Shown: positions 25,544 to 40,800 of the stretch, one piece after another | Layout: each line of letters opens with the position of its first letter | Numbering within the stretch: position 1 is the first letter of the stretch | Source: Corbicula japonica | Taxonomy: Eukaryota; Mollusca; Bivalvia; Venerida; Cyrenidae | DNA: 64,000 nt | Assembly (NCBI GenBank): GCA_038501625.1 | Contig: JAZAYU010000003.1 | Location: 1 to 64,000, forward strand | Reading direction: 5' to 3' | The notes under the pieces: generated by a model | The model's database searches: none | Told to the model about the DNA's origin: nothing | Seen by the model: the letters and a program-made list of their open reading frames with translations, nothing else | Made by a program: the position numbers and the translations under genes

Positions 25544-25858
25544 ATTTCTGTACTTACGGCGTAACAGTGTTGCCCAAATCAATAGATGAATGGGAGGGGA
25601 CAGACGTTACACTGAATTGTACTCACAGTGTGCAATATTTAGACGTTGTTAGATGGAAAAAAGGCAAAGAGCTAGCAGCTATGGAAAAGTGTAAAGTTTA
25701 CGGGTTTCTTACAGATCAGAACCTATACTCGTATAGTTGTACAAATATCACTTTCTCCTTGACATTGAAGACGATCTCTCGGAAGCAAAATGGTGAAAAA
25801 TGGAGTTGCCAGGACAAATATTTGAATGAAAGCAACGTTGTGGAAGTTTTTGTTAAAG
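25544..25858 (+). CDS. Receptor phosphatase exon: Ig-like domain 1
   Basis: A phase 1-1 exon of 105 codons, bounded by 'tatttaag' and 'gtgatg'. The Ig core is visible: 'VTLNCTHS' (B-strand Cys), 'VVRWKKG' (C-strand Trp) and 'KWSCQDKY' (F-strand Cys). The D-x-G-x-Y motif before the second Cys is replaced by 'KQNGEKW'. Two extra cysteines (in 'EKCKVY' and 'YSCTN') could form an additional bridge. Confidence 0.85.
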
Positions 25859-28800
25859 GTGATGAATATAAGATGTGATTGTTGCTTGTTGTTTTTTGTT
25901 GGTGGTTTTTTTTCTTAAGAAAGAATGAGAGAGTTTAACGTTGTTAGTGTCGTAAAATGTTATCTAGGTTTCTGTTTAGTAAGCCAACATTTTACGTGAT
26001 TTCTTTAACAACATTAAATGTCATTTTCATGAGGAGTGAAGATTCTGATAAATACTTTAAGTACTTAATTCGCTCTGGATATCGGATGTTTTTCCGATGC
26101 GGGGGATCGAACCGCAGGATCGGTAGTTCGAATGCAATGCTCAGACAAAAAAGGTCAAAATTGAAAAACAAATTAAATTTGTATCTAGTATCTTTCAAGA
26201 ATTATTTGAAACTATATATTACAGATCATTTGGACCTCAATGTTTCGAGAAATCCATACACACCTGCCGCCCACTAACTTATCGAAATCTATGCTTATCA
26301 TTACATCGATTTTTATTAAATCGATTGTCTGTTTTACTCCAAGAAATAAACTCGTTTTTAGAATAATACGTGTTTCTTAGTCTAATACTTTCCTGACTTG
26401 GTTGTGGTTGTGCTTCGTGACAGATATTCATCAGTTGTAAAAGAAGAAATATATAAAATGGTAATGGAAATGTATATTACTGGCCCCGCCGCCTAACCCC
26501 GGGTTGAGCGCAACAATATTTACACCAATGAACAATACACCTTTGATCCATCCCAAACGATTATATGCATATGGTGGTGAACATGGAGCATTCAATTTGG
26601 TATTTTCGGATAATACCATTCCATGTGCAGCTGCGTATTGTCCCTAGATAAAAGAATGGGTAACCCTTTAAGGGAAAACAATGGCGGATCTGAATAGCTT
26701 AGAATTTCGACAGGGAATCTGAGAATGTGAAATTTTGTTATTTATATTTACAGCCAATGAAAATATTGGAATTGTTTATCAGTAAATCTGTGTCATTTGC
26801 ATATTTCATATGCATATTTCACTTTTTCATTAAAGAAACATAGAAAAGATATTACAAACGAAATGTTATTTACGTGTATATTACAGTTCCTGTAAAGACA
26901 GTTGCAATATTGCCAAGGCAAAACGTATTTACTATTAAGGAGAAAGGAACATTTGATCCAATTCGATGCATATCCAACCATTGTAGACCGGAACCAAGTT
27001 TCTTGTGGTATACGGATCGTAAAACGGAAACCAGAGACGATGACAAAATTTTGCGAGAATATATTCCCGGTTCTACTCCAGGCAATACAATAACAAACTA
27101 CACGAACATGTTGAACTATACACTAAACAGATCAATGAACGGCTGGTACATTTTCTGTGGCGCTAACAACAGCAACACCGATATTATTTCAGATAAGATA
27201 TTGTTGAATATAACATGTAAGCCTTTATTTAATACTCAAAACCATATTTATACCATTTATAACGCAACAGGATATTAAGTAAACTAGTCATAAATATACT
27301 GAAAAAAATTCATATGGCCATCTTAATAGTATTGCTGTTTCACAGTTTGTTTCACACTTTTAAATTATCCAAAAGTTGCTTAAGAGCTAAATATAACTTA
27401 CCTGACGTGTACATAAAGTTGATCACTGTAATGGTTAAAGAAAAACAATAAAGACATAAAACTTTTAACTGATCACTTTCATTTGGAATGGTACTTTTGA
27501 ATAACGCATCGTTTGCGTTAAGCTTCTATGAAAAAGCTTGGTTCAATTTTTTTTTCATTTAACATAAATTATATAACAAACAATTGTAATGTACTGCAAT
27601 TAGCCAGTCGTTACCCAGTTGTATACTATCAGTAAAATGCTATTTTGCAATAATCACATTTAATCAAATTATCACATACTTCTTCATATTGATAACTTAA
27701 GATCCTCCTGACAAACCGCCACGAATCGATGAGTTAGAAAATGAAGAAGAATATACAGTAATAGAAGGCAGATTTGTTAACTTCACATGTTCAGTGAAAG
27801 GTGGAAATCCTCTTCCACAACTAGAATGGAACTGGAAAAACAACATTCCTCAGAGAGTCACTGACAGCACAATAACAAAGGCAATATCCTGGCAAGCATC
27901 AAGAGAGGATATAGATGTTTTAAAATGCACTTCCGTCCACTTTAACAAAAATGAAACAACGCATGTAAAACTAAACATTTTGTGTAAGTATTCTATTCTA
28001 GTCTTAAAGAGACAATTTATTTGTATCGTTCTGAAAACGATGATAGACAACGTTATAAACAGTTTTTTTTATTATACAAACTGCATAACTGCTTCATCCA
28101 TCTTCATCGTGTTACCGAGTCGACACAACAGTAAACACATACATCAGTACATATCTAAATTTTGTAACAAATTCTTTCTGCGCAAACAGTGTTTTAGATG
28201 ACTCAATATCACAAAACGGCGACCAAATTAAGCAATCACTTAAGGATTTGTATTAATTAAACGTTTATGTGCTTCCTACACTGCTGGTTCATTTCCTGGT
28301 CTCAGCATGTATCGCTGACACCAAGGAGATATTTCACACAATTTTGGGGAACATTAGAAAACACATACTACATCATGATGAAAAAATAGTACACCTTTGC
28401 TTATGTTTTATTTAATTAAAGGCATATATGATTAAATGTATATCTTACAAATACACTTTTAAAACGTTTCAGTCGCCCCGGACAAACCTAAGATTTCGAT
28501 TGATTCTCGTTCAGGAGAATTCCATATATTAACAGACACCATCAATGTTTTAGAGAATAAGACGTTTGCAATCAACTGTTCTGCGAACAGTAATCCTCCG
28601 GTGTCAATGTTTGAATGGAATGGATTTTCTCAACGTAATGGTTCTCTTTTATACATTACAAAAGAGGACCGGAGACAATCAACTGTAACATGTAAAGTCA
28701 CAAATTACATGAAGGAGCCTGTATCGGGTGAAACAGTTATAGGGACTAACAGCAGAAGTCTAAACGTTAACGTTTTGTGTAAGTGATATCTTTGAAAAAA

Positions 28801-31800
28801 AATCCTTTATTTAAGGTATTCATTCGTAAAAACAGCACAACTTCTCTTAGTGCATCTCTTTGGACTAACACACGTTACTGACATTTTACATTTATCTCAA
28901 ATTAACGGTTATAACTTAAGTTGCTTTTTTATCATTTCCACTTGCATTTATCAAAAGTATTCTCTAACATGGTTGTTAGTATATTTTTGTTGCCACATAA
29001 TATTTTCTGGTAACAAGGTAACAAGTTTCTTAGAACATGTAGAAAATAAACCTCAATTTATGGAACTTGAACAACTTTATCTAAATCTGTAATATTTGCA
29101 ACAGTTTAATTCTTCAAAACAGATCCTCCAACGGTTAACATATTGTTAGGGAAAACGAGGACATTAACAGAAGGTGATCCTTTCGATTATTTATGTAAAT
29201 TAAATGTTACGCAAGGAAATCCTAAAGCCATAGATGTGACATGGAACTGCGGAGAACAAAAATGGTACGGGCATCATTTAACCTTGAATAAAGTCTCAAG
29301 AACTGAAGCAGGAGTGTGTCTATGCTGTGCAAATAACACTATGCTTTCATCCGATTTGACGACTGTGTTCGGTAAGGACTGTGCAAGTATTCAGCTTAAT
29401 GTTGAATGTAAGTTTTTTTTCTTATAACGAATGTTATTTAACGTGAACAGGAATAAAGAAAACAAGTGAGTCTGTCCTAGGCAAGGAAGACCCGAACCTG
29501 ACTACAAGGAGAAAAGATAAAAATGCTCAAAATGTCCATATACTTCTGTAATTGATCGGCTTTCATGGAAAATTTCAAATATATATGAATAAAAGAAGAC
29601 AAACTCGAACATTTTACAACGAGTTTCGAGTTAATTTGACTCCTCTTCATGTGAAATTCAAACATATATCAACCTTTACGAGTGACTGTTTCATAGATAT
29701 TTGATAATTTTATTTGGGAAATCATTTATTTAATTATTCGGCTTGTTTTGTTTATTCAAACATTACAGTTCAGGCAAAGGTTCTATACTTAATTGTCAAC
29801 GAACACAACAGTACAGAGAACCTGACAGTCAATGAGAATGACACATTGAACATATCATGCGAAATAGAAGGAAACCCTTTGCCGAAAGGAAACATAGATA
29901 TACAGAACAAACACGTTGACATAAACATTACCAAAACGTCAAGAAAAACTTACACAAATTTACAGCTGTTCTTCATATTGTATCCCACGTGCACTGATGC
30001 TGGACAATATACGTGCAAGGGATGGAACAGGCTTCAAAATGGGTCGGAGACAGCGTCAACCAAGAGTTTCAAGTTATTTGTAAAATGTAAGTAGTTTCAA
30101 AAGAATGTAAACATACTGTTACAGTATATATGACTGATAAGTCGGTTGTAAATGTTCAAATATATATAGTTACAATATTTTAAAGTGAAAAATAGCGACA
30201 TAATTTTCAAATGAAAATAATAAATTTATAGTTTAATTAAAAGAGGATAGATTTTTAAAAGCCTGGTTTAGTTGCTACTTTTACAGCTTAATAATATTTC
30301 CTGATTAATATTCAAATGGTTTGACAGAAACTTTAATAGATGACAGCAACGTTAACTGTGACTTTGAATAACTAGCTTTGAATTGTTCGGCAAATAATGA
30401 AAAATACTTAAAATAATATCTTATATATTATGTAAGCTTGTTAAAAACTTTACGCTTTTAAAAGGTCCTTGCAGTAAGTACCGTGATCTAATATGTGGTT
30501 ATTTGCTGTGTTGAACATTTTCAATTCTTGTTTAAATATATAATTTGAGTGTAATTTGTAGTTTAGTGGTCGTTTATAAGCCTCACCTTGCATATTATCA
30601 GTATAAATGATATTTTGCACGGTGAGGCATAACTATATTTCAGTGATCTTTTTTTCGGTTACAATTTCTAGAGAACGATCAAAATATACAACGTAGCTGT
30701 TTCTTTTTTTTGTTGTTTTCAGGTAAACCAAGAAAGTCTCCATACCATGAAATTCCTGATCGTGTCTTCAGCGATGTTACACGTGATGTGACCTTAAGTT
30801 TTACAGCACTCGCTTATCCTGTGCCAAACGAATCTGGGTATGTTTGGTCAAAGAAAACTGTAAATGGAGAATGGACGACAATAAATGTTTCTTCTAATAA
30901 CGGCAAGATAGTTATAGCTACGTCTGGATTGAAGTCTGACCTAACAATAAAGAATATCACTGAGTTAGATTATGGTCAGTACAAGTTAATTGTTAAAAAC
31001 GACGTTGGATTTTATGAACACACATTCAGTTTAATTGCTGAAGGTACGTACAAAACTGAGTCGATGTTGTTCGGTCGCATTATGAATTCAGCATATTACA
31101 TCATACGGTATTTTGAAACTATTTCGTTATTAGAATAATTTAAAATCCGAGTCCACAAATATTTTGCAAACTAACGTTAAGGATGGATCAAAATTGCACA
31201 GTTTACTGGAAAAATATTGAGCTGCGCTAAACCAGGGGCAAGGCGGAGTCGGCAATATAATATGCATATACATTACTGCCCATGAACAGACTCAATCAAA
31301 CCGAGCGTGCAATATTTTGTGGTAGTTTTTAAAGTTAAGTTTTATCTGCGAAAATTCATATTTACAATAAATTAATTAAGATGCTCACGGTTATGTATTG
31401 AAATGTTTCGTAATTTGGAAGTTTCACACATTCGTGACTAAAGCAAATGGGATTAATCACACACTGCAAAATTAAGCCATAGAGATATAAAAACTGTATT
31501 TCGTCTATTTGAAGGTAACGTAAAAATGGTATTTACAATTAAAATTTCAGTCGTTGTTTCCAAAAATGCATTGTAACGCCTAAAAACATTAATTCAATAC
31601 CATTTTTAAGACCTTTATCTCATTATTCAACCAATTAAAATGGTCATCCGATCTGTTTATTTTGAAATGCAGACAAAAAGGAATCGTTTCAACTCGGCTT
31701 GGCAGCGACTGGAGCGATTGGAAGTGTATCGTTATTGGTTGTTATAGCCGTCGCTATTGCAGTTTACAAAAGAAGGTAATAATGTGTTTTATTTTTATCA

Positions 31801-34800
31801 ACTGTTTGTTGAAGATTTAGAGATGTTAAAACGAAAATGGAAACATCAGTACGGGGTTATCGAAGATACAGTCAGATTTGATATGCTTAAATAATAAATA
31901 CCTCATGAAAATTATGTGATGATAGAATGTTATTGATCTTAAAGCGACGCCTTTAAGTTCCGTCATATGCATATCGTGTAATATGCATTAGTGACCGCGA
32001 ACATGCTCAGTCACACCTAGCCTGCATCATTGGCATATTTGTCTTGTTAGGTGGCTTCCAAATTTATCTGTTCTATTTGATTTGCCTTTATATTGTTCCA
32101 AACTAGTATACACTATAAGTTGTTTGTTCCAGTTCAGTTTTAAAGCCGACAGCTCATCGAATACTTCCCCATCTCATATATAATTATGAATGAAATATAA
32201 ATGTTTTTCATAGTGCCATCGATTTATTGTAACGTTAATAACGTGTTACAGATATCAAGTTGTAAAAACGAAGATAATAAGTGCATACAACGAGGCCAAA
32301 GAAGAACATATCTATCAGAATGTTAATACAGGTAAACTTTGTTTTGCTAGGGATCTCTATCAAATTCATACTTTTTGTCAGCGTTGGCTTTCACACTATT
32401 GTAGACAGATGAAGAACTCTCGAGTAACATTAAACAGATTTAAAGTTAGTCATTACAAAGCATTTTCATGGGTAAAATATTCTTGCAGATCCACTTGAAA
32501 CACAAAGCAATGCCTAGTTCATGTGGAAAAATTAAATATCTTATATAGAGTTAATATATTTAAGGTGGATGGACACGTTGCTCACCCAGTTTTTGACGTC
32601 AAAAATTAAATTTTGTCCAAATCTTATGAAATTTGGTCAGAATAATTTGTAAGGATCGCTTTATTGAAATATGCAAACTATTTTCACTTGCCGACGACGG
32701 ATATTGAAAAACGGCGCCATCTATGACGGCACCCTGATTTCCTCCGTTTTTCATTAAACGTAAAGATTTAACTATGAAGTTAATGCTGAAATGATACGAA
32801 ATTTGCATTGAACAAGCACCAGTTCAAGTATTAAAAAAATTTGGTAAAATCTTTGAATTGAGACATTCTGTACTTGAAATATCATAAAAATCTACGTAAC
32901 GCGAGCTTTTTTGCAGCGTTTTTTTGCGTACCCCTTCTGTTTTTAATGTAATATAAGTGCAAAAGCAGACGGTGAACTTTCCTTTTTGCGTAAAAATAAA
33001 GAGAACGTAAATTCAGGTAATAGTTTTGCGTTCGTACGAACGCCGACGTTATAAACGTTAATTATACACGACGTCGTAGTTGAAATAACATTGAAATTAT
33101 CATTTTTTTTTGTACACAAGTCCGTCGCTTTATGTATAATTTTCAGTTACAGAGCAATATCGGGTAAATAGCATAATATTCCGTTGAAAACGTTATAAAC
33201 CTAAAGACTACCTTTAAGAAAACAATAGTTCAAGCTAGAGGACGGAGAAGGCGACATGCTTAAAACGGAAATAGGGACAGGTTTACAACTAGGTAGTTCG
33301 GGCGAACGGAGCAGAACTGTATTTTTTTCGGCCTAAGCATATTTATTTGTTGAATTGAAATCGAAAGTATACGACAAAAAATAATACTAAAAATGCATGT
33401 ACATTTCCAATCTTCAATATAGCGGAATTATTAAAACTAATTCACCTGCGGCTAACTTTGTATTAACATCAAAGCAGCGAGTTCCGGTTTGATGGTTGCT
33501 GGTTATATTATATTTAGCAGTTGGAACCGCGTTGTCAGCCGAGCAACATGCACACTCTATGAGAAGGCTTCCAAGTCTGTTTTTATGTTTGTTAACGACA
33601 TCTCATTTTCGCGCTTGTGAAATTTTTTCAATCCTTCAATCAGCACTTAAAATTCGACCACCCGCCTGCCTTTCAGCAAATCATATTCATTATTGTTTGA
33701 ATTCGCAATTTTTATTTATCTTTTCTGTTTAAATTTATTAGTAAACTTTCCATTTTCCGCACGAGCCTTCATGTTTATCGTCTGCTATTCATTAACAGAC
33801 TCCAGTGCCCAAGATAATAAAACAAAATCTGGAGATCAGTTTCAAATTTCAAGCATCTGATTGGCGGAAATGGCGACTGGTTGCCATTTCAGCCAATCAG
33901 TTCCTTGAGATTTGAGACTGATTTCAAATCTTAGTTTTATGATCTTTGGCACTGCTTTCAAATGTTAAATGACGTCAATTCCGGTTTTGGAAAACACGTG
34001 CACGATGATTATTACGTGTGAAGTAGATACATATGTACCGCGTAATTTACTCAATAAAAGTAATATGAAATAAATTAATATGTTTCAATGCAAATAAATG
34101 CAGTAAGATATAAATTTCAAAGATTATTTATATACAGGAAGTTTCAGTTGTCTGTGCTTAGTAACTATCATTTCCATGATGTTGCGCGAGAGTGCCGGCT
34201 TGGTGACCACCAATAAAACCTACATATTAGCCGGAATCACACCCGGTCGCACTGATGACAGAAAAAGTTTTGGAAGTATTTAACTTTTGCGACCTGTTTT
34301 CAACACCGCCTTTCGGGATTATTTAGTGGTCTACTAGTGATTTTATAATAAATAAACACAAATCGTTAATTCATATAGTTTTACTGGTTTTTATTTAAGG
34401 TCTTAGACCCATCATTAGCATATTAAAACCAAACAGTAACCATGATTATGTAAGTTATTTAGTTATTAAATGTGTTTAAAAAAGACAATAGTCAAGTTAC
34501 AGATAATAACAGTTGAGCGATAATGTTTTGTGATTATCTGCCCTTGTTGATATGGTTGTCTTGAGTTATCTCCCTTAGAAACACAAAAATGTTTATTTCT
34601 CCATTTTTCTACGGTAAATATCTGATTTCTTATTAATAGGTACACAAACTCTGTTTGTTAAGTTTTCTACCGAGAGACTTTTTTGAAAAATAAATATTTT
34701 TAAAGTAATAGCAAAAAATCGATATTTTCTATAGGCTTTAATGTAAATGTTAACACCTATTATCTCCCGTTAAATCAAAAAGTCTTGAAAAATTTCTCGG

Positions 34801-37800
34801 TGGATCATCTTACATTTTGTATGTCTTTAACACTTTAAAGTTACATTGATTTCCTACCATCCAGTGTCAAGATATGAAATATGTCAATGATGGTCCTAAA
34901 TCCTTAACAAAGTATGACTTGCTTTTACGTGTATTACTTGGTTTAGTTAATTGAAAGTATTTTCGCTGACTTACGAAATTGCTATAGCCGAGCTGATTTA
35001 GCATTAATTTGTTTAGCTTTTAAACCTTTTTTTTACAAAATATTCATTAAACTTTTTTAATTTGAAATGTGCTTCTCTATCCAGCAACTGTTCATCCGTC
35101 AATGATTGAAATAGGCCGTATACGTAAAAACTTCAATTGATTAAAAATAATAACAAATATCGCATATGATATCATAAATCAAACGGTCGGAAACAGGAAA
35201 AACCCTTTTCTATATTGTATTTTTGCTTCCATATCAACTCAGTATGCAATTAAAATTAATAAACAAAGTTAAAAAAACGTTAAAAAGCCGTCGTTTATCA
35301 TTTATGTGACGTCGGCGTCTGTGTGAACGCAAAACTATAACCTTAATTTACGTTCTCTTTATTTTTACGCAAAAAGTAACCCGAAGACACCCATTTTTTA
35401 TTTCACATTTCGAAATTTTAAACATCTGACAATAACATGTTAAAAAATAAAGGAAGTTCACCGTCTGCTTTCGCACTTATATAACGTCAAAGGCAGTAGG
35501 GGTAAGCAAAAAAAACGGCGTAAAAAAGCTCGCGTTACGTAGATTATTGTGATATTTAAAGTACATTTATTGTCTCAATTCAAAGATTTTACTTCATTCA
35601 TATTTTGCTTGTACTGGTGCATGTTCAATGCAAATTTCGTATCATTTCAGCGTTAACTTCATAGTTAAATCTTTACGTTTAATGAAAAACGGAGGAAATT
35701 AGGGTGTCTTCATAGATGGCGCTGTTTTTTAATATCCGTCGTCGGCAAGTAAAAATAGTTTGCATATTTCAATAAAGCGCTCCTCACAAATTATTCTGAC
35801 CAAATTTCATAAGATTTGGACAAAATTTAATTTTTGACGTCAAAAACTGGGTGAGCAACGTGTCCATCCACCTTAATTAAATCAAACAATCCCTTCAACT
35901 TGGTATTTGTAATTTACTCTTTATTTTAATCAAATGTCATTCAAATTCTAAAACAAATAATATTTTCATAACTGTTTCATAAATATTAAATTTTATAATT
36001 CACACTTCTATTAATTCAAACATCAAATTACCAAGTAATATTTTTATTAATTTAACAGTACTTTCTGAAAAGTTGTTGATTTTCACTCTTTAACACGTTT
36101 TTGTAGATCAAATGTCATAGAATTTTCAAACAAGAACTATTTTAAAACTCATTTCTGGAAAAAAATTGTCAAATTAAGCACAAACTACGCGTAAGTTTCC
36201 AATGATAGTTGGCCCACAAAACAGGCATGCAAGACAGGTACAACTGATAGGTTCTTTATTTATTCTGTCGGTAAAATAAAAACGTCAGTGTTCAATATTT
36301 TCTAAATTTATTTTAAGAAACGTTCACTTAATATCAGTTGTTTTTCAAAAACAATACTTTCTAATAAGAATGTCATAGAACTTGTGTTTTAAATTTCGGA
36401 TTAACAATCTATGAAAAGTAAGTTGTGTGTTATCTCATTGTTCTTTCTTTGCAACAATAATTGTAGTGAAATAATTGTAGTGAATTAATTGTAGTGAATT
36501 GATTATACATGTTTGTTTAAAACCATGAACAGAGTGTCAATTACTTCAAACATCTTTAAGAATATACACTAGTCAAAGGTTCTAAGTGCACACCTGATAA
36601 ATGTTGTTTTTTTTTCAAATTATTTGATTGAATCTTTCAAAATAGTGTAAATTACAATGAAAAAGAATCAATAGTCTATTAAACCACACCAACAAATTTT
36701 AGTCAGCTTAACCAGATTAAAAAATAATAACATTTTAGCTCACTTGTACTCCGGTTAATTATCATTACATCGGCTATCATTTGTGATCGCATTCTCATCT
36801 CTGTATAATTTAAATTTAATGTACATTTAAAGGAAATACTGTAGCTTTGTTAGGTCTGCTGGGCACGATGATTCAACGCACTCTTCTCTATTTCATCCAT
36901 AACGTTTTTACAGGATATCAAGGAGAAATGATTTGTGCCAAAAGTTTTTGAAATGTCTAGCAGTTTGGGATGATGCTTTTTTCTATGATAGATGTGTAAC
37001 AGCCTTTCCAAACGAAAAAAAAACGTATTCATTTCGATAACATTGACCAGTTTTCGGACACGCTTTTTGACCAAATAAACGTCATTTTCGAATAATTCGA
37101 TTTTAAAGTTTATTGAAATTCTATCAATTTTAACTTTAAATTTTTATTTATTGGACACTTATTCAAGAAATGTTACACTAAAATTTTCGAGTTAACGTTG
37201 TTTAACGTCAATATTTAATGACGTTATTGAGTTACGTCAGCGTTACACGTAATCAATCTAGAAAAAAAACTTTGATTTTCTTCTTAAATTTATAAAATAT
37301 GCAAAAATAAGGCATTTCTTTTTCATTTACGAAAACCGTCAAGATTTCTTACAACAAATTTGAAGTTGTGCCAGTGAAAAGAATTTTGAGGGCAATGTCA
37401 TTTATTGCTGACGTCAACCGTTCCATGGTTACAACTGTTGGTGTATTTTTCGTGTTTGTTCGCAGTCAGTGAACATGTGAAAAACAAAAACGATTGTAAA
37501 AAATAAATTTCGATTGCCGCACGGGGATTTCGCATAAATAGCGTATGCCTACGTGGATGATACATAAAACATATGCAGGGTTTTCAAAAAAATATTGTTG
37601 TTTAATCATAATTAACATTTTGTCAAAATTTCATTCAATTAGAATAAGTTTACTTTGACATATTCAAAATTGAAAAGTGTGCACTTAGAACTTTTGATAT
37701 TGAAGAAATTCTGCACATTTCACTGTTGAATTCATCAAGTTATTGCATAAATATAATGTTACTTTTCATTTTAACACATATATGACATAAGACGGGTATA

Positions 37801-40800
37801 AACATACCGTTTGCCAGACAAAAATTTAATATTCTTTATTTTTTGACGAATGATTCTGTTAATTAGTAGCATCAAACGCAAAACATTATAATCAATTGCG
37901 TGCCCTTCTGATATTTAAATTAAACTTCATTGGTTTAATTTTTTTAAAGACATTACTATTATGTGTCAACATTTAATGCAGCTTCAACCAAGTTATTTGG
38001 CAAATCATTAACTATTTTTTTATTCTATCAAGAAATGGCGAAACAGATTGGACAAGCCAGCAAAGTTCAAAACAACATTGAAATCACAAGAAAGAGTTTA
38101 TTAGCAAAATTATCACCACTTACCAGAAAACCAGCTAAAACTGGGGCAGCACATGCCGGTGAAGAGGGTGATCACTATGCAAATATTATAGAGCTTGACG
38201 ATTTCATCAAAAGTAAAGTGGTTGATTACCATGGCGAAATTCAAGTGTTGGTTCACCATGGTGACGTTCAAGAGTTGGATCACCATGGCGACTTCCAAGC
38301 TATACATCAACATGGTGACTCTCAAGGCCCAGATAACCATGGCGAGTTTCAGGATCAACATCATTTTGACGGACTTCAAAAACTCGAGCTCTTCGATGAC
38401 CAAGAAGAATTAGATGTTGACGAACCAAGCCGAACAGAATATGGCAATACGTTGGAGATGGTTAAACTTATTGAACGTGTTCATGTCACTGAATTGTTAT
38501 CGTACCTTACCGGCATCACCAAGGACTACTTTGAAACACAATTTACGGTATAAATAAAATTGATTTTGTTCATATTATTCTATCATATTAGTAGCGTGTA
38601 ACACGTCATTAAAGTTTTACAGAAGAACACAGTAGAACAGTGTAAGAGTCAAGTTTATCATCAATTAAAAAAACACGTAATTCATCGGATTGCTTTGCAA
38701 TGTTCAAGCCATTCTACATTTATTCATTTTAGGACTGTAAGAGAAATGTGCCTTCGGATGTATTTGTTACAGTTACTGAAAACCTTTTAACTATTTAACT
38801 CAACGACATCATAAAACTGTTACATTATCCCAAAACCACTGTTTATGTTAATATAGTTAAGTTAGTACACATTCATTCAATGAAACTTACACTTTACAGA
38901 AATTACCAAAAGGACTCACAAAAGCCTACAGTTTCAGTCAGAAACCTGAAAATATCCCACTGAATAGATACCATGGCATTTATCCATGTAAGTATTTCTG
39001 GACCAGCGAAAGTTCCAAGTTACTGAACCTAGACATCGCTTTATGAACATTACGACAACGAAAGTAGTAACACGAATTTATAATAAAAGCAAGGTTATGA
39101 TAAATTAGGCTTTGGTTTACATTTACTTATAGTCCACCCTGGCTAACCTGGTACGCTTCGCGAACGGCACTACGCCGTGATCACGGCATATGCAACGCTT
39201 TTAACCGGCATAAACGGTGTCAATGTAGGAGATTTTGTGGGGTAAGGTAAGAAAATCGCAAAGTTTTTGGCGAAATATTTGAATAATACTCAAACCAATA
39301 GGGCTATACGGCTGTCAAATCATGCCTATTTATGATTCCAGTCTTCTCTGTGTCCAGAATACAGTAGTTTGCTCAATCATTCGTGAAAATGGACCACTTT
39401 GTGCTGCAAAAGTTGTAAATTCCCTGTTCAAATGTATTTTTCTTGAGCTCAACTGAAGTTTAGTGAAGAATTACGACTGCATAAAAACTGTCTGTATTGG
39501 AAGACAGCGCAGTGTAAAATTTGTGTGTGTTTTATCTATAATTTACTTACTTCTTGCCAAAAAATGAGTGGCCACGCACCGTACACCGGCACTTGATTTT
39601 TGCTACGCTGCGTATCACGGCATTTTATTCAATGCTGGTATTAAACTTTACTTTGGTTGTCAAAATCTTTAACTGTTACTTCACATTTAATTGAGCTGTA
39701 GTTTGTTGTGTTGGCGTACATTGTAAAACAAAGTTTGATATACTTAAATATTCGTTCATCAACAAGCAGGAGCGGATCTGGAGGGCATTCTTTGGGGTTG
39801 CTCAAACCCCCTGTTGGCGCATCAATATTTAATTTTAATGTGGATTATGGCCAGAATGTAGGAATAATCACATAATTACCCCGTGACTGACCCAAACGAA
39901 CTTCTTTTGTGGAAGTCTGATCCGACCATGAACAAAGCTAGCAGAGTATTTCACGCAATTCCCGAGTCCGCTACTGATGAAAACCCCCAAAATAATTTGT
40001 GAAAGATAGATTTATCTGACGTTGTTTCAATAAAAGTCAAATTGAATCATAAAAATCTACCCCTTGTTAAGAAGCAGTAGGGTGTGGGTGGGGCAAATCA
40101 ACATTAAGCATTGTTTCAAACTTTGTATATAACATGTAAAATGATCGAATATATGAATGTTTATAATACTTCATGTTTATTGACAAAAATCATTTATAGA
40201 AGTCGGTTTAAAGACTAGATTTTGAAAGACCGTATTGAAAAGAATGCAGAGTTTTACAAGAAGACATTGATTTATGTTATATGTTTGCGTTTATCTTATT
40301 TTTAAAATACTAATTAAGGAATTATCAGTTGTCCGAATATGTCCAATTTTGGATACATGGTTGTTTATACTAAATGTGACGGGTATTGAAACTTTCATTT
40401 CTGTTGCAATTTTGCCTACGTTTGACGTATTTGTTCGTAATGTACATGTGCTAATTATGTTTATTGCAAGTAACTGACTTGATCTTTGATGTGTGGTGAG
40501 AAATGAAATGTTGTACATTATGCTGTAATCACTTTAATCTGTGTACCATTTGTATGATATGCAGAATCATTTTTCATCAAAGGTCTAATTTCAGGCATAC
40601 ATAAATAAGAAAAAATACTTTTATAACTTTAGAAGTATCAAGATCATTCATTTATATAACAAAAAAAAATTAGGCACAGCCTTTTATTTTCACCAATGGT
40701 CTGCTGTAGGTGTCTGTTATTAAAATAGAGAAAACTTAATATTTCAATAACTCATAAAGTAAAGTAAACAAGATACAATGATGACACTTGGTATACATAT

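Noticed and set aside
26090..26140. tRNA-like 'gggggatcgaaccgc' string
   Set aside because: Only a box-B-like piece on the minus strand; no box A at the right spacing and no cloverleaf.
36466..36506. CRISPR-like or regulatory short repeat 'aattgtagtgaa'
   Set aside because: Four short direct units without spacers in eukaryotic intron DNA; simple slippage explains it.
37963..38032. Longer start of the juxtamembrane exon from 37,963 or acceptor at 37,981
   Set aside because: The 37,981 acceptor is phase-compatible but has a weak pyrimidine tract; 38,032 has a strong tract. Kept as an alternative, not as the main call.
38113..38413. Repetitive reading frames in other frames and on the minus strand over the 27-bp repeats
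   Set aside because: Shadows of the His-Gly-Asp repeat in the real exon; splice phases and D1 continuity support only the + strand frame used.
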